DNA of 64,000 bases from Polyangiaceae bacterium (lineage in GTDB: Bacteria; Myxococcota_A; Polyangia; Polyangiales; Polyangiaceae): the NCBI GenBank assembly GCA_015075635.1, contig JABTUA010000003.1, positions 2,170,001-2,234,000 of the forward strand. The letters run 5' to 3'. The position numbers were made by a program, and so were the translations under genes. Position 1 is the stretch's first letter, and every line of letters starts with the position of its first letter. Below are positions 36,094-43,895 of the stretch, in pieces. The notes below the pieces were generated by a model. It was not told the origin of the DNA. It did no database searches and saw only the letters and a program-made list of their open reading frames with translations.

Positions 36094-39000
36094 CACAGCG
36101 AGCATGGGGAGTGGCCGTGGAACAGGTCCGGCGAGAGCGTTCGATACGAGAGCTTGCCCTTCCACTCGACGGCGACGATCGGCGCGTCGTCGCCCATGAC
36201 GGGTTGACCCAGCACGCGCCCCGGCGCCGCGAGGACGCCGTCGAAGGAGGCTCCGGAGGCGGCTGGTCGGAGTCGCCAGGCCGTGAAGGCCTTGGGCTTC
36301 CGCGCGACGAGCAGCAGCGAGCCGTCTCCCGAGGCCACCAGCCACACGCGCTCGTGAAGGCCCGCGTACGGCCAGCTCGCGAGCTCGGCGGACAGACCCG
36401 AGCGCACGTCGTAGCGCACCAGCCGCGCGCGCGGCGGCTTCGAGGGATTCACGTCCAGCACGTAGAGCGCCCCGACCGCCTGGTCGTACGCGGCCGCCAG
36501 GGTCGATCCGGAGGGCTGGTGGCCCGCGTATGGCGTGACCAGATGCCACGAGCGCTCGGTGACGAGGTACCGCCAGATCGTCCCGGTGGCGTCACCGTCC
36601 TCCGCGACACCGCCGACCATGTAGACCGCGTCCTCGAGGCCCGAGTACAGCGCGGCGAAGCCCGTGCGTGCGCGCGGTGCGCTCGGCGGCTCCGTCTCCT
36701 CGTTCGCCAACGCCAGCGCCGGCCCGGTCCGGGTGCCGCCGATCAGGCCGGTGGGCGTGGTCAGGACGGGGGAGATCGGGCTGAGCGGCGTGAACGCTCT
36801 TGGAAACCCGACGGCTTGCACTCCGCGCCGACCGGCGGCGAGGCGCACCCGCCGCGCCGGCTCAACCGGCGAGAGCCAGAGCTGGCTTTCGTCCCGGATG
36901 AGCTCGGCCACGCCGCCGGCGACGTCGGCGGACAGGTCGTACGCGGTGCCGGGTCCCACGATGAGCCCGACGGAGCCCGGCTGGTCCGAGCTGAGGAGCG
37001 CGGGCGCGACGAAGCCGTCCGCGAACTCGAAGAGCTCCGGGTCGTGAAGGTAGAGCTTGGGGTTCAGCCAGCGCAGGCAGTCCGTCAGCTCGCAGACGGG
37101 AATGACGAGGGGGATGTGCGGCTTGATCGTCACCGCCGGCGTCTTCACGAGCTGGAAGACGTCGCGCAGCTTCGCGCTAGCGTCCCGGGCGCTCGCGATC
37201 GGACCGAGCGTCGTCGTGAAGAACGCGCCGTGCGTGCGGCAGGAGAGCGGGTCGAGCGTGCACGCGGCGGCGGCGCCGGACACCTTCCCAGAGATGAGGT
37301 CGGCGCGCCAGCGCCAGACGGCGTTCAGGGGGCTCCCGGTGGCCGGACTGAAGGGGAAGCTGAACGGGGTCGCTCCGCTGGCATCGAGCAAGGGGAAGCC
37401 CGCGGTGCTGGTGAGCGTGGGGATCCGCCACTCGGAGAAGGTGGGGGAAGCGGGGTCGTCCCAGCGGCAAATCCCGCCTTGAGCGACGCAATCTTGGAGC
37501 TGCAGCTCGGCCTCTCCGGCCACCGTTTGATCGATACAGCTGCAATGCCGGTACGCCACCCGCTCGCTGACCGGCGGTGGGGTCGAGCCATCTTCGTTCC
37601 GCCCGAGCCAGCGCTCGCCCGGGAGGACCACGACGTTGTCGGGACCAACGCCGTCGGTCGTGTCCAGAGGTCCGCTGATGACCTCCGGCGTCTGTGGCGG
37701 CAGCCGCACCACCGGCGTCGCGTCGCAGTCGTCGGCGCGCGACTCGAGAACCTGCAGGCCCACCTTCTCCCGGTCCTCGGCGCGGTCGTTGGAGTTCAGT
37801 GACGACTGATTCGGGAAGGCGCAGGTGTCGCAGGCGTCGGGGATCTCGTCGTCGTCCTGATCCGCCGGCTCGCTACAGCGCGCCGGCACCGCGCCGCCGT
37901 TCCCGGGGATGCAGAACCCGGCGAACCCTGCCTGGCAGTCCGCGTCCGTCGAGCAGCTCGGGTTCTCGTTCGGCAGCGGGCAGAAGTCGCAGCCGTCCCC
38001 GACGCCGTCGTGGTCCTGATCGCCGACCGACGGTCCGTTCGGGCAGAGATCGCAGGTGTCGCCGTGCCCGTCGCCGTCGGCGTCTTCTTGCCCGGGATTC
38101 CGGCAGTGGACCTTCGGCGTGCTCGGCGGCAAGGCCGCGCAGGTCGATGGCGGGCAGTTGTCGCAGACGTCCCCGACCTCGTCATGGTCGTCGTCGGTCT
38201 GGTCCGGGTTCTTCACCGTCGGGCAGTTGTCGACCGCCGAGGGCCACCCGTCCTCGTCCGGATCGCCTCCGAGCGCGTCCAGCAGGAACTGATGGTTGGC
38301 GGCCTTTGGCCCGATGTCTCCCGCGGGCGCCCATCTGTCCGGCTCGAAGCCGTGCGTGACGCCGACGAGGACACTCTGGTTGGTCCAGTCGGAGAGGTAC
38401 AGCGGGCCTCCGGAGTCACCTCTGTTGACCTTGGCGAGCGCCTGAAGTGCAGGGGACACCCAAACCGGCATCTCGCCCCACCCTGGTTGCAAGTGCGGCT
38501 TCGACGCGCCAAATCGGCGCGTGCCTATCCCGGCCCCCGGGACCGTGTAGCCCCAGCCGACCACCAGGCCTTTCGACGAGAGCTTGCCGGTGTCCTGCGC
38601 CTCCTTCAGCGAGCCGAGGAACAGCCTCGGCAAGCGTTCGACGACGGACACGGGAACGTCCTGCGCAAGGGTTCCGACCGCCAGGTCGATGGAGTCACGA
38701 TTGACGTCGCTGCAAGTCCACTTCGGGTGCAGAGCAACATCGATGAAATTGGTGACGAAGCCTCCGCCCTGGCCGCTCGGCAAGAAGAACTCGACCAACG
38801 TCCAAGGCACCCCAGTGTTTGGCGCGTCGCAGTAGCAGTGCGCGGCGGTCAACACCTTATTGCGCGCGATCAACGTCCCTGAGCAAAAGACCTGGCCGCC
38901 CCCCCGAAGGGCGCCGACGGGGCTGCGGTCGGTGCCCGTCGAGTTCATGTCCACCGAGGTGGGTCCACCGAGCTCTTCGCTGGACGCCGAGGTCATGCTC

Positions 39001-39254
39001 TCACGCGGCGTGCGCGACTCGTTGCCGCAGGCGATTGCAGACAGCGCCGCCACGAGCGTCAGGCGTGCTGCGTGCTGCGTGCTGCGTGCTGCGTGCTGCG
39101 TGCTGCGTGCTGCGTGCTGCGTGCTGCGTGCTGCGTGCTGCGTGCTGCGTGCTGCGTGCTGCGTGCTGCGTGCTGCGTGCTGCGTGCTGCGTGCTGCGTG
39201 CTGCGTGCTGCGTGCTGCGTGCTGCGTGCTGCGTGCTGCGTGCTGCGTGCGCAT
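36093..39254 (-). CDS. secreted trypsin-like protease with TSP3 repeats and repeat-expanded N-terminus
   Basis: About 1053 residues. The ATG at 39254 is favoured because GGGGAGGTG lies just upstream. Residues 2-64 come from a heptanucleotide repeat and read RSTQHAA over and over. A lipoprotein signal peptide follows (RLTLVAALSAIAC, lipid Cys near residue 76). The S1 protease has His in VLTAAHCYC, Asp in RDSIDLAVGTL and Ser in NRGDSGGPLYL. Thrombospondin type 3 repeats follow (DADGDGHGDTCDLCPNG). The C-terminal part is beta-rich and resembles a Kelch-type propeller (GLEDAVYMVGGVAEDGD). An N-terminal leader of about 75 residues is abnormally long for a lipoprotein. Expression may switch with repeat number. 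Confidence 0.82.
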   Translation of the reverse strand: MRTQHAARSTQHAARSTQHAARSTQHAARSTQHAARSTQHAARSTQHAARSTQHAARSTQHAARLTLVAALSAIACGNESRTPRESMTSASSEELGGPTSVDMNSTGTDRSPVGALRGGGQVFCSGTLIARNKVLTAAHCYCDAPNTGVPWTLVEFFLPSGQGGGFVTNFIDVALHPKWTCSDVNRDSIDLAVGTLAQDVPVSVVERLPRLFLGSLKEAQDTGKLSSKGLVVGWGYTVPGAGIGTRRFGASKPHLQPGWGEMPVWVSPALQALAKVNRGDSGGPLYLSDWTNQSVLVGVTHGFEPDRWAPAGDIGPKAANHQFLLDALGGDPDEDGWPSAVDNCPTVKNPDQTDDDHDEVGDVCDNCPPSTCAALPPSTPKVHCRNPGQEDADGDGHGDTCDLCPNGPSVGDQDHDGVGDGCDFCPLPNENPSCSTDADCQAGFAGFCIPGNGGAVPARCSEPADQDDDEIPDACDTCAFPNQSSLNSNDRAEDREKVGLQVLESRADDCDATPVVRLPPQTPEVISGPLDTTDGVGPDNVVVLPGERWLGRNEDGSTPPPVSERVAYRHCSCIDQTVAGEAELQLQDCVAQGGICRWDDPASPTFSEWRIPTLTSTAGFPLLDASGATPFSFPFSPATGSPLNAVWRWRADLISGKVSGAAAACTLDPLSCRTHGAFFTTTLGPIASARDASAKLRDVFQLVKTPAVTIKPHIPLVIPVCELTDCLRWLNPKLYLHDPELFEFADGFVAPALLSSDQPGSVGLIVGPGTAYDLSADVAGGVAELIRDESQLWLSPVEPARRVRLAAGRRGVQAVGFPRAFTPLSPISPVLTTPTGLIGGTRTGPALALANEETEPPSAPRARTGFAALYSGLEDAVYMVGGVAEDGDATGTIWRYLVTERSWHLVTPYAGHQPSGSTLAAAYDQAVGALYVLDVNPSKPPRARLVRYDVRSGLSAELASWPYAGLHERVWLVASGDGSLLLVARKPKAFTAWRLRPAASGASFDGVLAAPGRVLGQPVMGDDAPIVAVEWKGKLSYRTLSPDLFHGHSPCSL
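39063..39250. repeat. perfect heptanucleotide tandem repeat, 188 nt, about 26.9 units
   Basis: The unit GCGTGCT (plus strand) repeats without any mismatch from 39063 to 39250. It lies inside the protease gene, starting one base after its ATG codon and ending just before the hydrophobic core of the signal peptide. Because 7 is not a multiple of 3, gain or loss of one or two units shifts the frame, and three units add or remove seven residues. All three frames of the array encode the same cyclic heptapeptide, so no stop arises within it. Confidence 0.97.
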
Positions 39255-39371
39255 GGTCACACCTCCCCGAGCTTCGGATGAATGATACCGAGCATCAGCT
39301 GGGCCCGCAAGCAGCAGCTCGCCTCGAGTCCGTGCTCATGTGCCGGAACGCGGCTAGAGTACACCACACCC

Positions 39372-40085
39372 ATGCGCCCGCTCGGCATCCTGCTCACCGG
39401 CGATCCCGTTCCGCGGGCGCGCGCGCTGCGTGGCAGCTTCGCCGACATGATCCGGACCACGGCGGGCGACGCCTGGACCGGACGGTGGCTCGAGCTCGAC
39501 GCGCGGAGCGCGGTGCCCTGGCCGGAGCTCGCGGCGCTGATCGTGACCGGGTCGAGCGCCAGCGTGACCGAGCGCGCGCCCTGGATGCTGGAGGCCGAGG
39601 CGCGCCTGCGCGCGCTAGTGACCGCGGGCACGCCGGTGTTCGGCATCTGTTTCGGTCACCAGCTGCTCGGTCAGGCGCTCGGCGGTCGTGTCGCCGTGAA
39701 CCCGCGCGGCCGTCAGATCGGCACCGTCGAGGCGGAGCTCCTGGGCGAGGACGCGTTGCTCGACGCCGGCCGCCGCCCGTTCCGCGTGAACACCTCGCAC
39801 CGTGACGTGGTCTCGGAGCTGCCGCCCGGCGCGCGCGTGCTCGGCCGGACGCCGCGCGACCCGCACGCGTTCCTGCGCTTCGGCGAACGGGTGTTCGGCG
39901 TGCAGAGTCACCCCGAGTTCGACGCGGTCACCATGCGCGCCTACATCGAGGAACGCCGGGAGATCCTCGGCGCCGAGGGTTTCGACGTGGAAGCATTGCT
40001 CGCGGGCGTCGACGACGCTGTGCCCGGAGCGAGCATCTTGAAGCGGTTCGTAGCGAGCGTCGCGCGCGCGCCGGCGATGGGATAG
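39372..40085 (+). CDS. class I glutamine amidotransferase-like protein
   Basis: A 237-residue protein with the triad-type motifs of class I amidotransferases: nucleophile Cys93 in GICFGHQLLG and His-Glu in QSHPEF. The start at 39372 gives MRPLGILLTGD, matching stand-alone members such as the GuaA-related YfeJ group. No synthetase partner is encoded next to it, so it probably acts alone, for example as a gamma-glutamyl peptide hydrolase or an amidotransferase for an unknown partner. The gene is divergent from the protease gene. Confidence 0.88.
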   Translation: MRPLGILLTGDPVPRARALRGSFADMIRTTAGDAWTGRWLELDARSAVPWPELAALIVTGSSASVTERAPWMLEAEARLRALVTAGTPVFGICFGHQLLGQALGGRVAVNPRGRQIGTVEAELLGEDALLDAGRRPFRVNTSHRDVVSELPPGARVLGRTPRDPHAFLRFGERVFGVQSHPEFDAVTMRAYIEERREILGAEGFDVEALLAGVDDAVPGASILKRFVASVARAPAMG

Positions 40086-40098
40086 AGTCGCCTCCGGC

Positions 40099-40740
40099 AT
40101 GCTTCGACGTTGGGGGCTCGCTACACTCGCACTACCGCTGCTGGTCGCCTGCAAGGGGGAGCCGAAGGTGCTCGAGCCCCGCTCACCGCCACCGCGCTCG
40201 CCGCCGCCAGTGGCGTTGCCCGCACAGCCCACCCCGGCTGGCATGGGGCGCGTGGTCCTTCACGGTACCGACGGCCCGCTGCGCGTCAGCGCTCGCGCCG
40301 ACGTGGCCTTCGTGCCGCCGGGCATGAGCGTGCCGCCGACTCGGACGGGCGAGCTGTGCGTGACGCCCTGCGTGGTGGATCTGCCGCACGGGCACTACCG
40401 CCTGTTCATGTCCAGCGCCGACGGAACCTACGAGCAGAGTGACACCGACGACATGGTCGTGCGGGACGGCGTGAACTACCACGTGCGCGCGCCGGGCAAG
40501 TTCGTGCCGCCGACCTGGATCCCCGTCTTGCCGACGGTGATGATGGTCGCCGCGACCGCTGCGGTGCTGGGTGGGGCTTCCTTGATGAGCGGGGACGACG
40601 ACTCCCAGAAGACCACGGGCGGCGTGCTGATCGGCGTGGGTCTCGCGGTCGGTATCGGCGGTGGCCTGCTCTACTACGACGCCTCGAGGGGCGCGCGCCA
40701 AGACGGCGCGACGACCCAGTGGAACGTACCTGCGCAATAG
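40099..40740 (+). CDS. lipoprotein with C-terminal membrane segments
   Basis: A 213-residue protein: signal peptide with lipobox (LALPLLVACKG), Pro-rich spacer, a beta domain with a Cys pair (GELCVTPCVVDLPHGHYRL) that resembles PEGA-type surface domains, and two Gly/Ala-rich hydrophobic helices near the C-terminus. The function is unknown. It follows the amidotransferase gene by 13 bases and precedes another small lipoprotein gene by 12. Confidence 0.75.
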   Translation: MLRRWGLATLALPLLVACKGEPKVLEPRSPPPRSPPPVALPAQPTPAGMGRVVLHGTDGPLRVSARADVAFVPPGMSVPPTRTGELCVTPCVVDLPHGHYRLFMSSADGTYEQSDTDDMVVRDGVNYHVRAPGKFVPPTWIPVLPTVMMVAATAAVLGGASLMSGDDDSQKTTGGVLIGVGLAVGIGGGLLYYDASRGARQDGATTQWNVPAQ

Positions 40741-40752
40741 AGGAGACGGAAA

Positions 40753-41079
40753 ATGGAGATCGCGAGAGTCGTCAGGCTGGTGTTCGGGGGCTCGCTGCTC
40801 TTCCTGCTGAGCTGTGCCACCAATTTCACGGGGAGCCCGCACGTCGAGGGCGGTCGCGCCGGCTGCGAGAAGAAGTGCAAGGCGCAGGGAATGGAGGTCG
40901 CCGGCATGGTCTACATGGGCGAGTACTCCGACGCCTGCGTGTGCTCGGTGCCGGGCCAGACCGCGGGGCACCACAAGAAGCTGGTGGCAGCGGTGGCCGG
41001 GGCTGGCGCCGGCGCGGCCGGGGTGGTCTTGCAGATGCGGCGCAGCGACGACAACAACCGCGCCGTCATGCTGCACTGA
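40753..41079 (+). CDS. small Cys-containing lipoprotein
   Basis: A 108-residue protein with a lipobox (GSLLFLLSCATN), a cysteine cluster (AGCEKKCKAQG, DACVCSV) and a Gly/Ala-rich hydrophobic segment (AAVAGAGAGAAGVVLQM). A GGAG-like site (GAGACGGA) precedes the ATG. No family is recognised. It is probably in one transcript with the preceding lipoprotein gene. Confidence 0.7.
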   Translation: MEIARVVRLVFGGSLLFLLSCATNFTGSPHVEGGRAGCEKKCKAQGMEVAGMVYMGEYSDACVCSVPGQTAGHHKKLVAAVAGAGAGAAGVVLQMRRSDDNNRAVMLH

Positions 41080-41097
41080 GAGTAGAGGCAGCTCTCT

Positions 41098-42246
41098 CTA
41101 CACGTTCGCGCTGAAGCTCGGCAGCTCCGCGTAGCGCGCGACGTGATACGCATCGTCGCCGAACAGCGTGGCCAGGATGTGCATGCGCTTGAAGTACAGG
41201 CCCACGTCGTGCTCGTCGGTGACGCCGATGCCGCCGTGGAGCTGAATGCCCTGGCGCGTGACGAAGGCACCGCTCTCGATCACGCTGGCCTTGGCGGCGC
41301 TGATGGCGCGGCGGCGCTCGTTCGGATCCGGGTCCTCCGCCTTGATCATTGCCAGCATGGCCACGCTCTTGGTGAGCTCGGTCTCGACGAACATGTCCAC
41401 GGTGCGGTGCTGCAAGGCCTGGAAGCTGCCGATGGGCACGCCGAACTGCTTTCGCTCCATCAGGTAGTTGCGCGTCATCCAGAGCACGGTCTGTAAGATG
41501 CCGCTCGCCTCGCACACGGTGGCGGCGGCGCCGAGGTCCATCAGCGCGTCGAGCAGCGGACCGGCCTTGCCGGCCTCGCCCAGCAGGCGATCCTTGCCGA
41601 CCTCGACGTCGGCGAGCTCGATGAAGGCGCCCTTCTGCCCGTCCATCATCTGCACGCGCTGGAGCTTCACGCCGGGCAGGCTCTGATCGATCACGAAGAG
41701 TGAGATGCCGTCGGCGCTGCCCGCGTCGCCGCTCGTGCGCGCGGTCACCACGATGTGGTCGGCGGCGTGGCCGTTCAGCACCCAGCGCTTCTTGCCGCGC
41801 AGCTTGAACCCGGCGCCTGCCGCGTGGGCGTGGGTGCGGATGCACGAGGCGTCATGCCGGCTCTGCTCCTCGTTCCAGGCCAAGGCCAGGCTCTCCGCGC
41901 CGCCCAGGCTCGGGGTCAGGAAGCGCTCGATCTGCTCCGGCGTACCGGCCTTGGCAATGGCGCTGCCCGCGACGAGCAGCGGGATCACCGGCTCGGGCAC
42001 CAGCGTGGTGCCGAGCTCCTGCAAGATGAGCCCGGCCTCCACGAAGCTCATGCCCATGCCGCCGGCGCTCTCCGGGAACATCACGCCCAGCCAGCCGAGC
42101 TCGCCCATCTTCTGCCAGACGGCCTTTTCCCAGCCCAGGTCGCTGTCGCGCAGCTTGCGCATGCGCTCGACGGGGGATTCTTTCTTCACGAACTCGCGGA
42201 CGGTGTCCACGAGCATCGACTGATCTTCGGTGAGCTGGAAATCCAT
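41098..42246 (-). CDS. acyl-CoA dehydrogenase (subunit-like)
   Basis: A 382-residue flavoprotein of the acyl-CoA dehydrogenase family: N-terminal helical domain (MDFQLTEDQSMLVDTVREFV), middle beta domain and C-terminal helical domain with LMERKQFGVPIGSFQALQHR and LHGGIGVTDEHDVGLYFKR. The C-terminal sequence lacks a YEG-type catalytic motif and looks like the FadE subunits that pair with a second subunit. The other acyl-CoA dehydrogenase gene lies just upstream on the same strand, so an alpha2-beta2 enzyme is plausible. The substrate, perhaps a sterol or branched side chain, is not known. Confidence 0.87.
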   Translation of the reverse strand: MDFQLTEDQSMLVDTVREFVKKESPVERMRKLRDSDLGWEKAVWQKMGELGWLGVMFPESAGGMGMSFVEAGLILQELGTTLVPEPVIPLLVAGSAIAKAGTPEQIERFLTPSLGGAESLALAWNEEQSRHDASCIRTHAHAAGAGFKLRGKKRWVLNGHAADHIVVTARTSGDAGSADGISLFVIDQSLPGVKLQRVQMMDGQKGAFIELADVEVGKDRLLGEAGKAGPLLDALMDLGAAATVCEASGILQTVLWMTRNYLMERKQFGVPIGSFQALQHRTVDMFVETELTKSVAMLAMIKAEDPDPNERRRAISAAKASVIESGAFVTRQGIQLHGGIGVTDEHDVGLYFKRMHILATLFGDDAYHVARYAELPSFSANV

Positions 42247-42249
42247 GGG

Positions 42250-42444
42250 GTCACCAGGTTCTGGGGTTCAGGCGGCAGGCCAGGGTTCAGGGTTCAGAGA
42301 CAGTGGCCCAGGCGGGGAGGGGCACAGGCCCCGGGCCTCAGGCAATCAGGATTCAGCAATCAGGACTGGGTTCAGGAATCAGGAGTCAGGAATCACGTTT
42401 CAGGTCGCAGGCCACAGGCTCGGCTGGGCTTTGCAGAGCGTCTC
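42250..42444. repeat. degenerate TTCAGG/ATCAGG low-complexity tract
   Basis: Between the two acyl-CoA dehydrogenase genes, motifs such as GGTTCAG, AATCAGGA and CAGGCC recur with loose 7-base spacing (for example GGGTTCAGGGTTCAG near 42281-42295, then ATCAGGATTCAGCAATCAGG). It looks like an eroded tandem repeat. It has no coding sense and directly precedes copy B of the dispersed element. Confidence 0.6.
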
Positions 42445-42636
42445 GGCCGCAGGCCGAGCCCGCCACGACTTCATCGGTCTTGTCAGGAGCAGATCACGGA
42501 GAGCCAGAGTGAGGAGAGTGAGAAAACCGGCCCGGACCGGCGCCGGCTGTTCGGCCGGTGGGGAGAGTGGCGAGGCGTTGAAGTGGTCATCGGAGAGAGA
42601 AGAAGCAGACTCGGATGCGGAGCCACTCGATCCGAC
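42445..42636 (-). repeat. dispersed stop-adjacent element, copy B
   Basis: It starts right after the TAG stop of the second acyl-CoA dehydrogenase (minus strand). Block order matches copies A and C: CTCTCTCCGATG near the stop, a CCGGC-rich hairpin segment, CACTCTCCTCACTCTGGCT, then TGATCTGCTCCTGAC and GGGCTCGGCCTGCGGCC. The GC-rich hairpin has an alternative pairing here because a few bases differ. Confidence 0.82.
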
Positions 42637-43818
42637 CTAGCCAGGCATCCCGAGAATCATCTTCGCAATGATGTTCTTCTGAATCTCGTTCGACCCGGCG
42701 TAGATGGTCGCGGCGCGCAGGTAGTTGAACGCGGGCCCGACCCAGTGCTCGCGCGGCGGCACGGTCCCAGGCTCGTTGTACCAAGTCAGCGAGTTGTGCC
42801 CCATCAGGAACATGAGGAGATCCATGCAGCCTTGCTGGATCTCGGTGCCGCGGAGCTTGAGGATGCTCGACTCCGGTCCGGGCGCGTGGCCGAGCTTCGC
42901 GCCGGCCAGGGCGCGGTAGTTCGCCATGCGCAGCGCCTCGAGGCGGATCTCCAGGGTGGCGATGCGCGCGCGGATGGTCGGGTCGTCGAGCAGCGGCTTG
43001 CCGCCGCTCTGCGTGTCCCGGGCGATGCGTTTGGCGCGGAGCAGCGCGCGGGCGCTGATGCCGATGCCGGCGACCAGCGTGCGCTCGTGGCCGAGCAGCG
43101 CCTTGGCGTAGGTCCAGCCCTGGTTCAGCTCGCCGACCAGGTTCTCCTTGGGGACCTTCACGTTCTCGAACCAGGTCTCGCAGAACGCCGGCGTGCCGCC
43201 GGTGGTCAGGAAGGGCTTGGCGGTGACGCCCGGGCTCTTCATGTCGCACAGGATGAAGCTGATGCCCTCCTGCTTCTTCTTGGCCTCGGCGTTGGTGCGC
43301 GCGAGCAGGAAGATCCAGTCCGCGTACTGCGCGTAGGTGGTCCAGGTCTTCTGCCCGTTCAGGATGAAGTGGTCGCCCTTGTCCTCGGCGCGCAGGGTGA
43401 GCGACGCCAGATCGCTGCCCGCGTTCGGCTCGGAGTAGCCCTGGCACCAGACCTCCTCACCGCTCAGGATCTTGGGCAAGTAGCGCTTCTTCTGGGCGTC
43501 GTTGCCGAACTGGATCATCAGCGGGCCCACCATGGCCAGGCCGAACGGCGACAGACGCGGCGTGCCGGCGAGCTCGAGCTCCTCGCTGAACAAGAAACGG
43601 CGCGCGGCGTCCCAGCCGGTACCGCCGTGCTCCTTCGGCCAGTGGGGCGCGGCCCAGCCCTTCGCGGCGAGGATCTTGTGCCACTCCATCACGTCGGCGT
43701 GGCTGGGCTCCGCGTCCATCTCGGCCTTGGCTTTGAGGTGGGGCGGCAGGGCGCTCTGAATCCAGGCACGCACCTCATCGCGGAACGCGAGCTCTTCGGG
43801 GCTGAAGGTCAGGTCCAT
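42637..43818 (-). CDS. acyl-CoA dehydrogenase
   Basis: A 393-residue acyl-CoA dehydrogenase. The start MDLTFSPEELAFRDEVRAW matches the family; two further in-frame starts lie 5 and 10 codons upstream. FAD/substrate motifs include WCQGYSEPNAGSDLASL and GQKTWTTYAQYADW. The C-terminal motif reads YAGSNEIQKNIIAKMILG, where Ala replaces the Glu of the usual YEGT catalytic-base motif, as in several heteromeric FadE proteins. Together with the downstream acyl-CoA dehydrogenase gene it suggests a two-subunit enzyme. The 390-base spacer between them is unusual for such a pair and is filled by repeats. Confidence 0.88.
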   Translation of the reverse strand: MDLTFSPEELAFRDEVRAWIQSALPPHLKAKAEMDAEPSHADVMEWHKILAAKGWAAPHWPKEHGGTGWDAARRFLFSEELELAGTPRLSPFGLAMVGPLMIQFGNDAQKKRYLPKILSGEEVWCQGYSEPNAGSDLASLTLRAEDKGDHFILNGQKTWTTYAQYADWIFLLARTNAEAKKKQEGISFILCDMKSPGVTAKPFLTTGGTPAFCETWFENVKVPKENLVGELNQGWTYAKALLGHERTLVAGIGISARALLRAKRIARDTQSGGKPLLDDPTIRARIATLEIRLEALRMANYRALAGAKLGHAPGPESSILKLRGTEIQQGCMDLLMFLMGHNSLTWYNEPGTVPPREHWVGPAFNYLRAATIYAGSNEIQKNIIAKMILGMPG

Positions 43819-43895
43819 GGCGGGCGGGCTCATAACACAGCGCGGCAAAGCCGTCCTCGACTCGCCGGATGGCTTGAGCTAAAGCCCTCGCCCCC

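Noticed and set aside
39072..39281. Plus-strand frame of Leu-Arg-Ala-Ala-Cys-Cys-Val repeats
   Set aside because: It is only the other strand of the heptanucleotide array. The minus-strand frame continues into a protease with a signal peptide.
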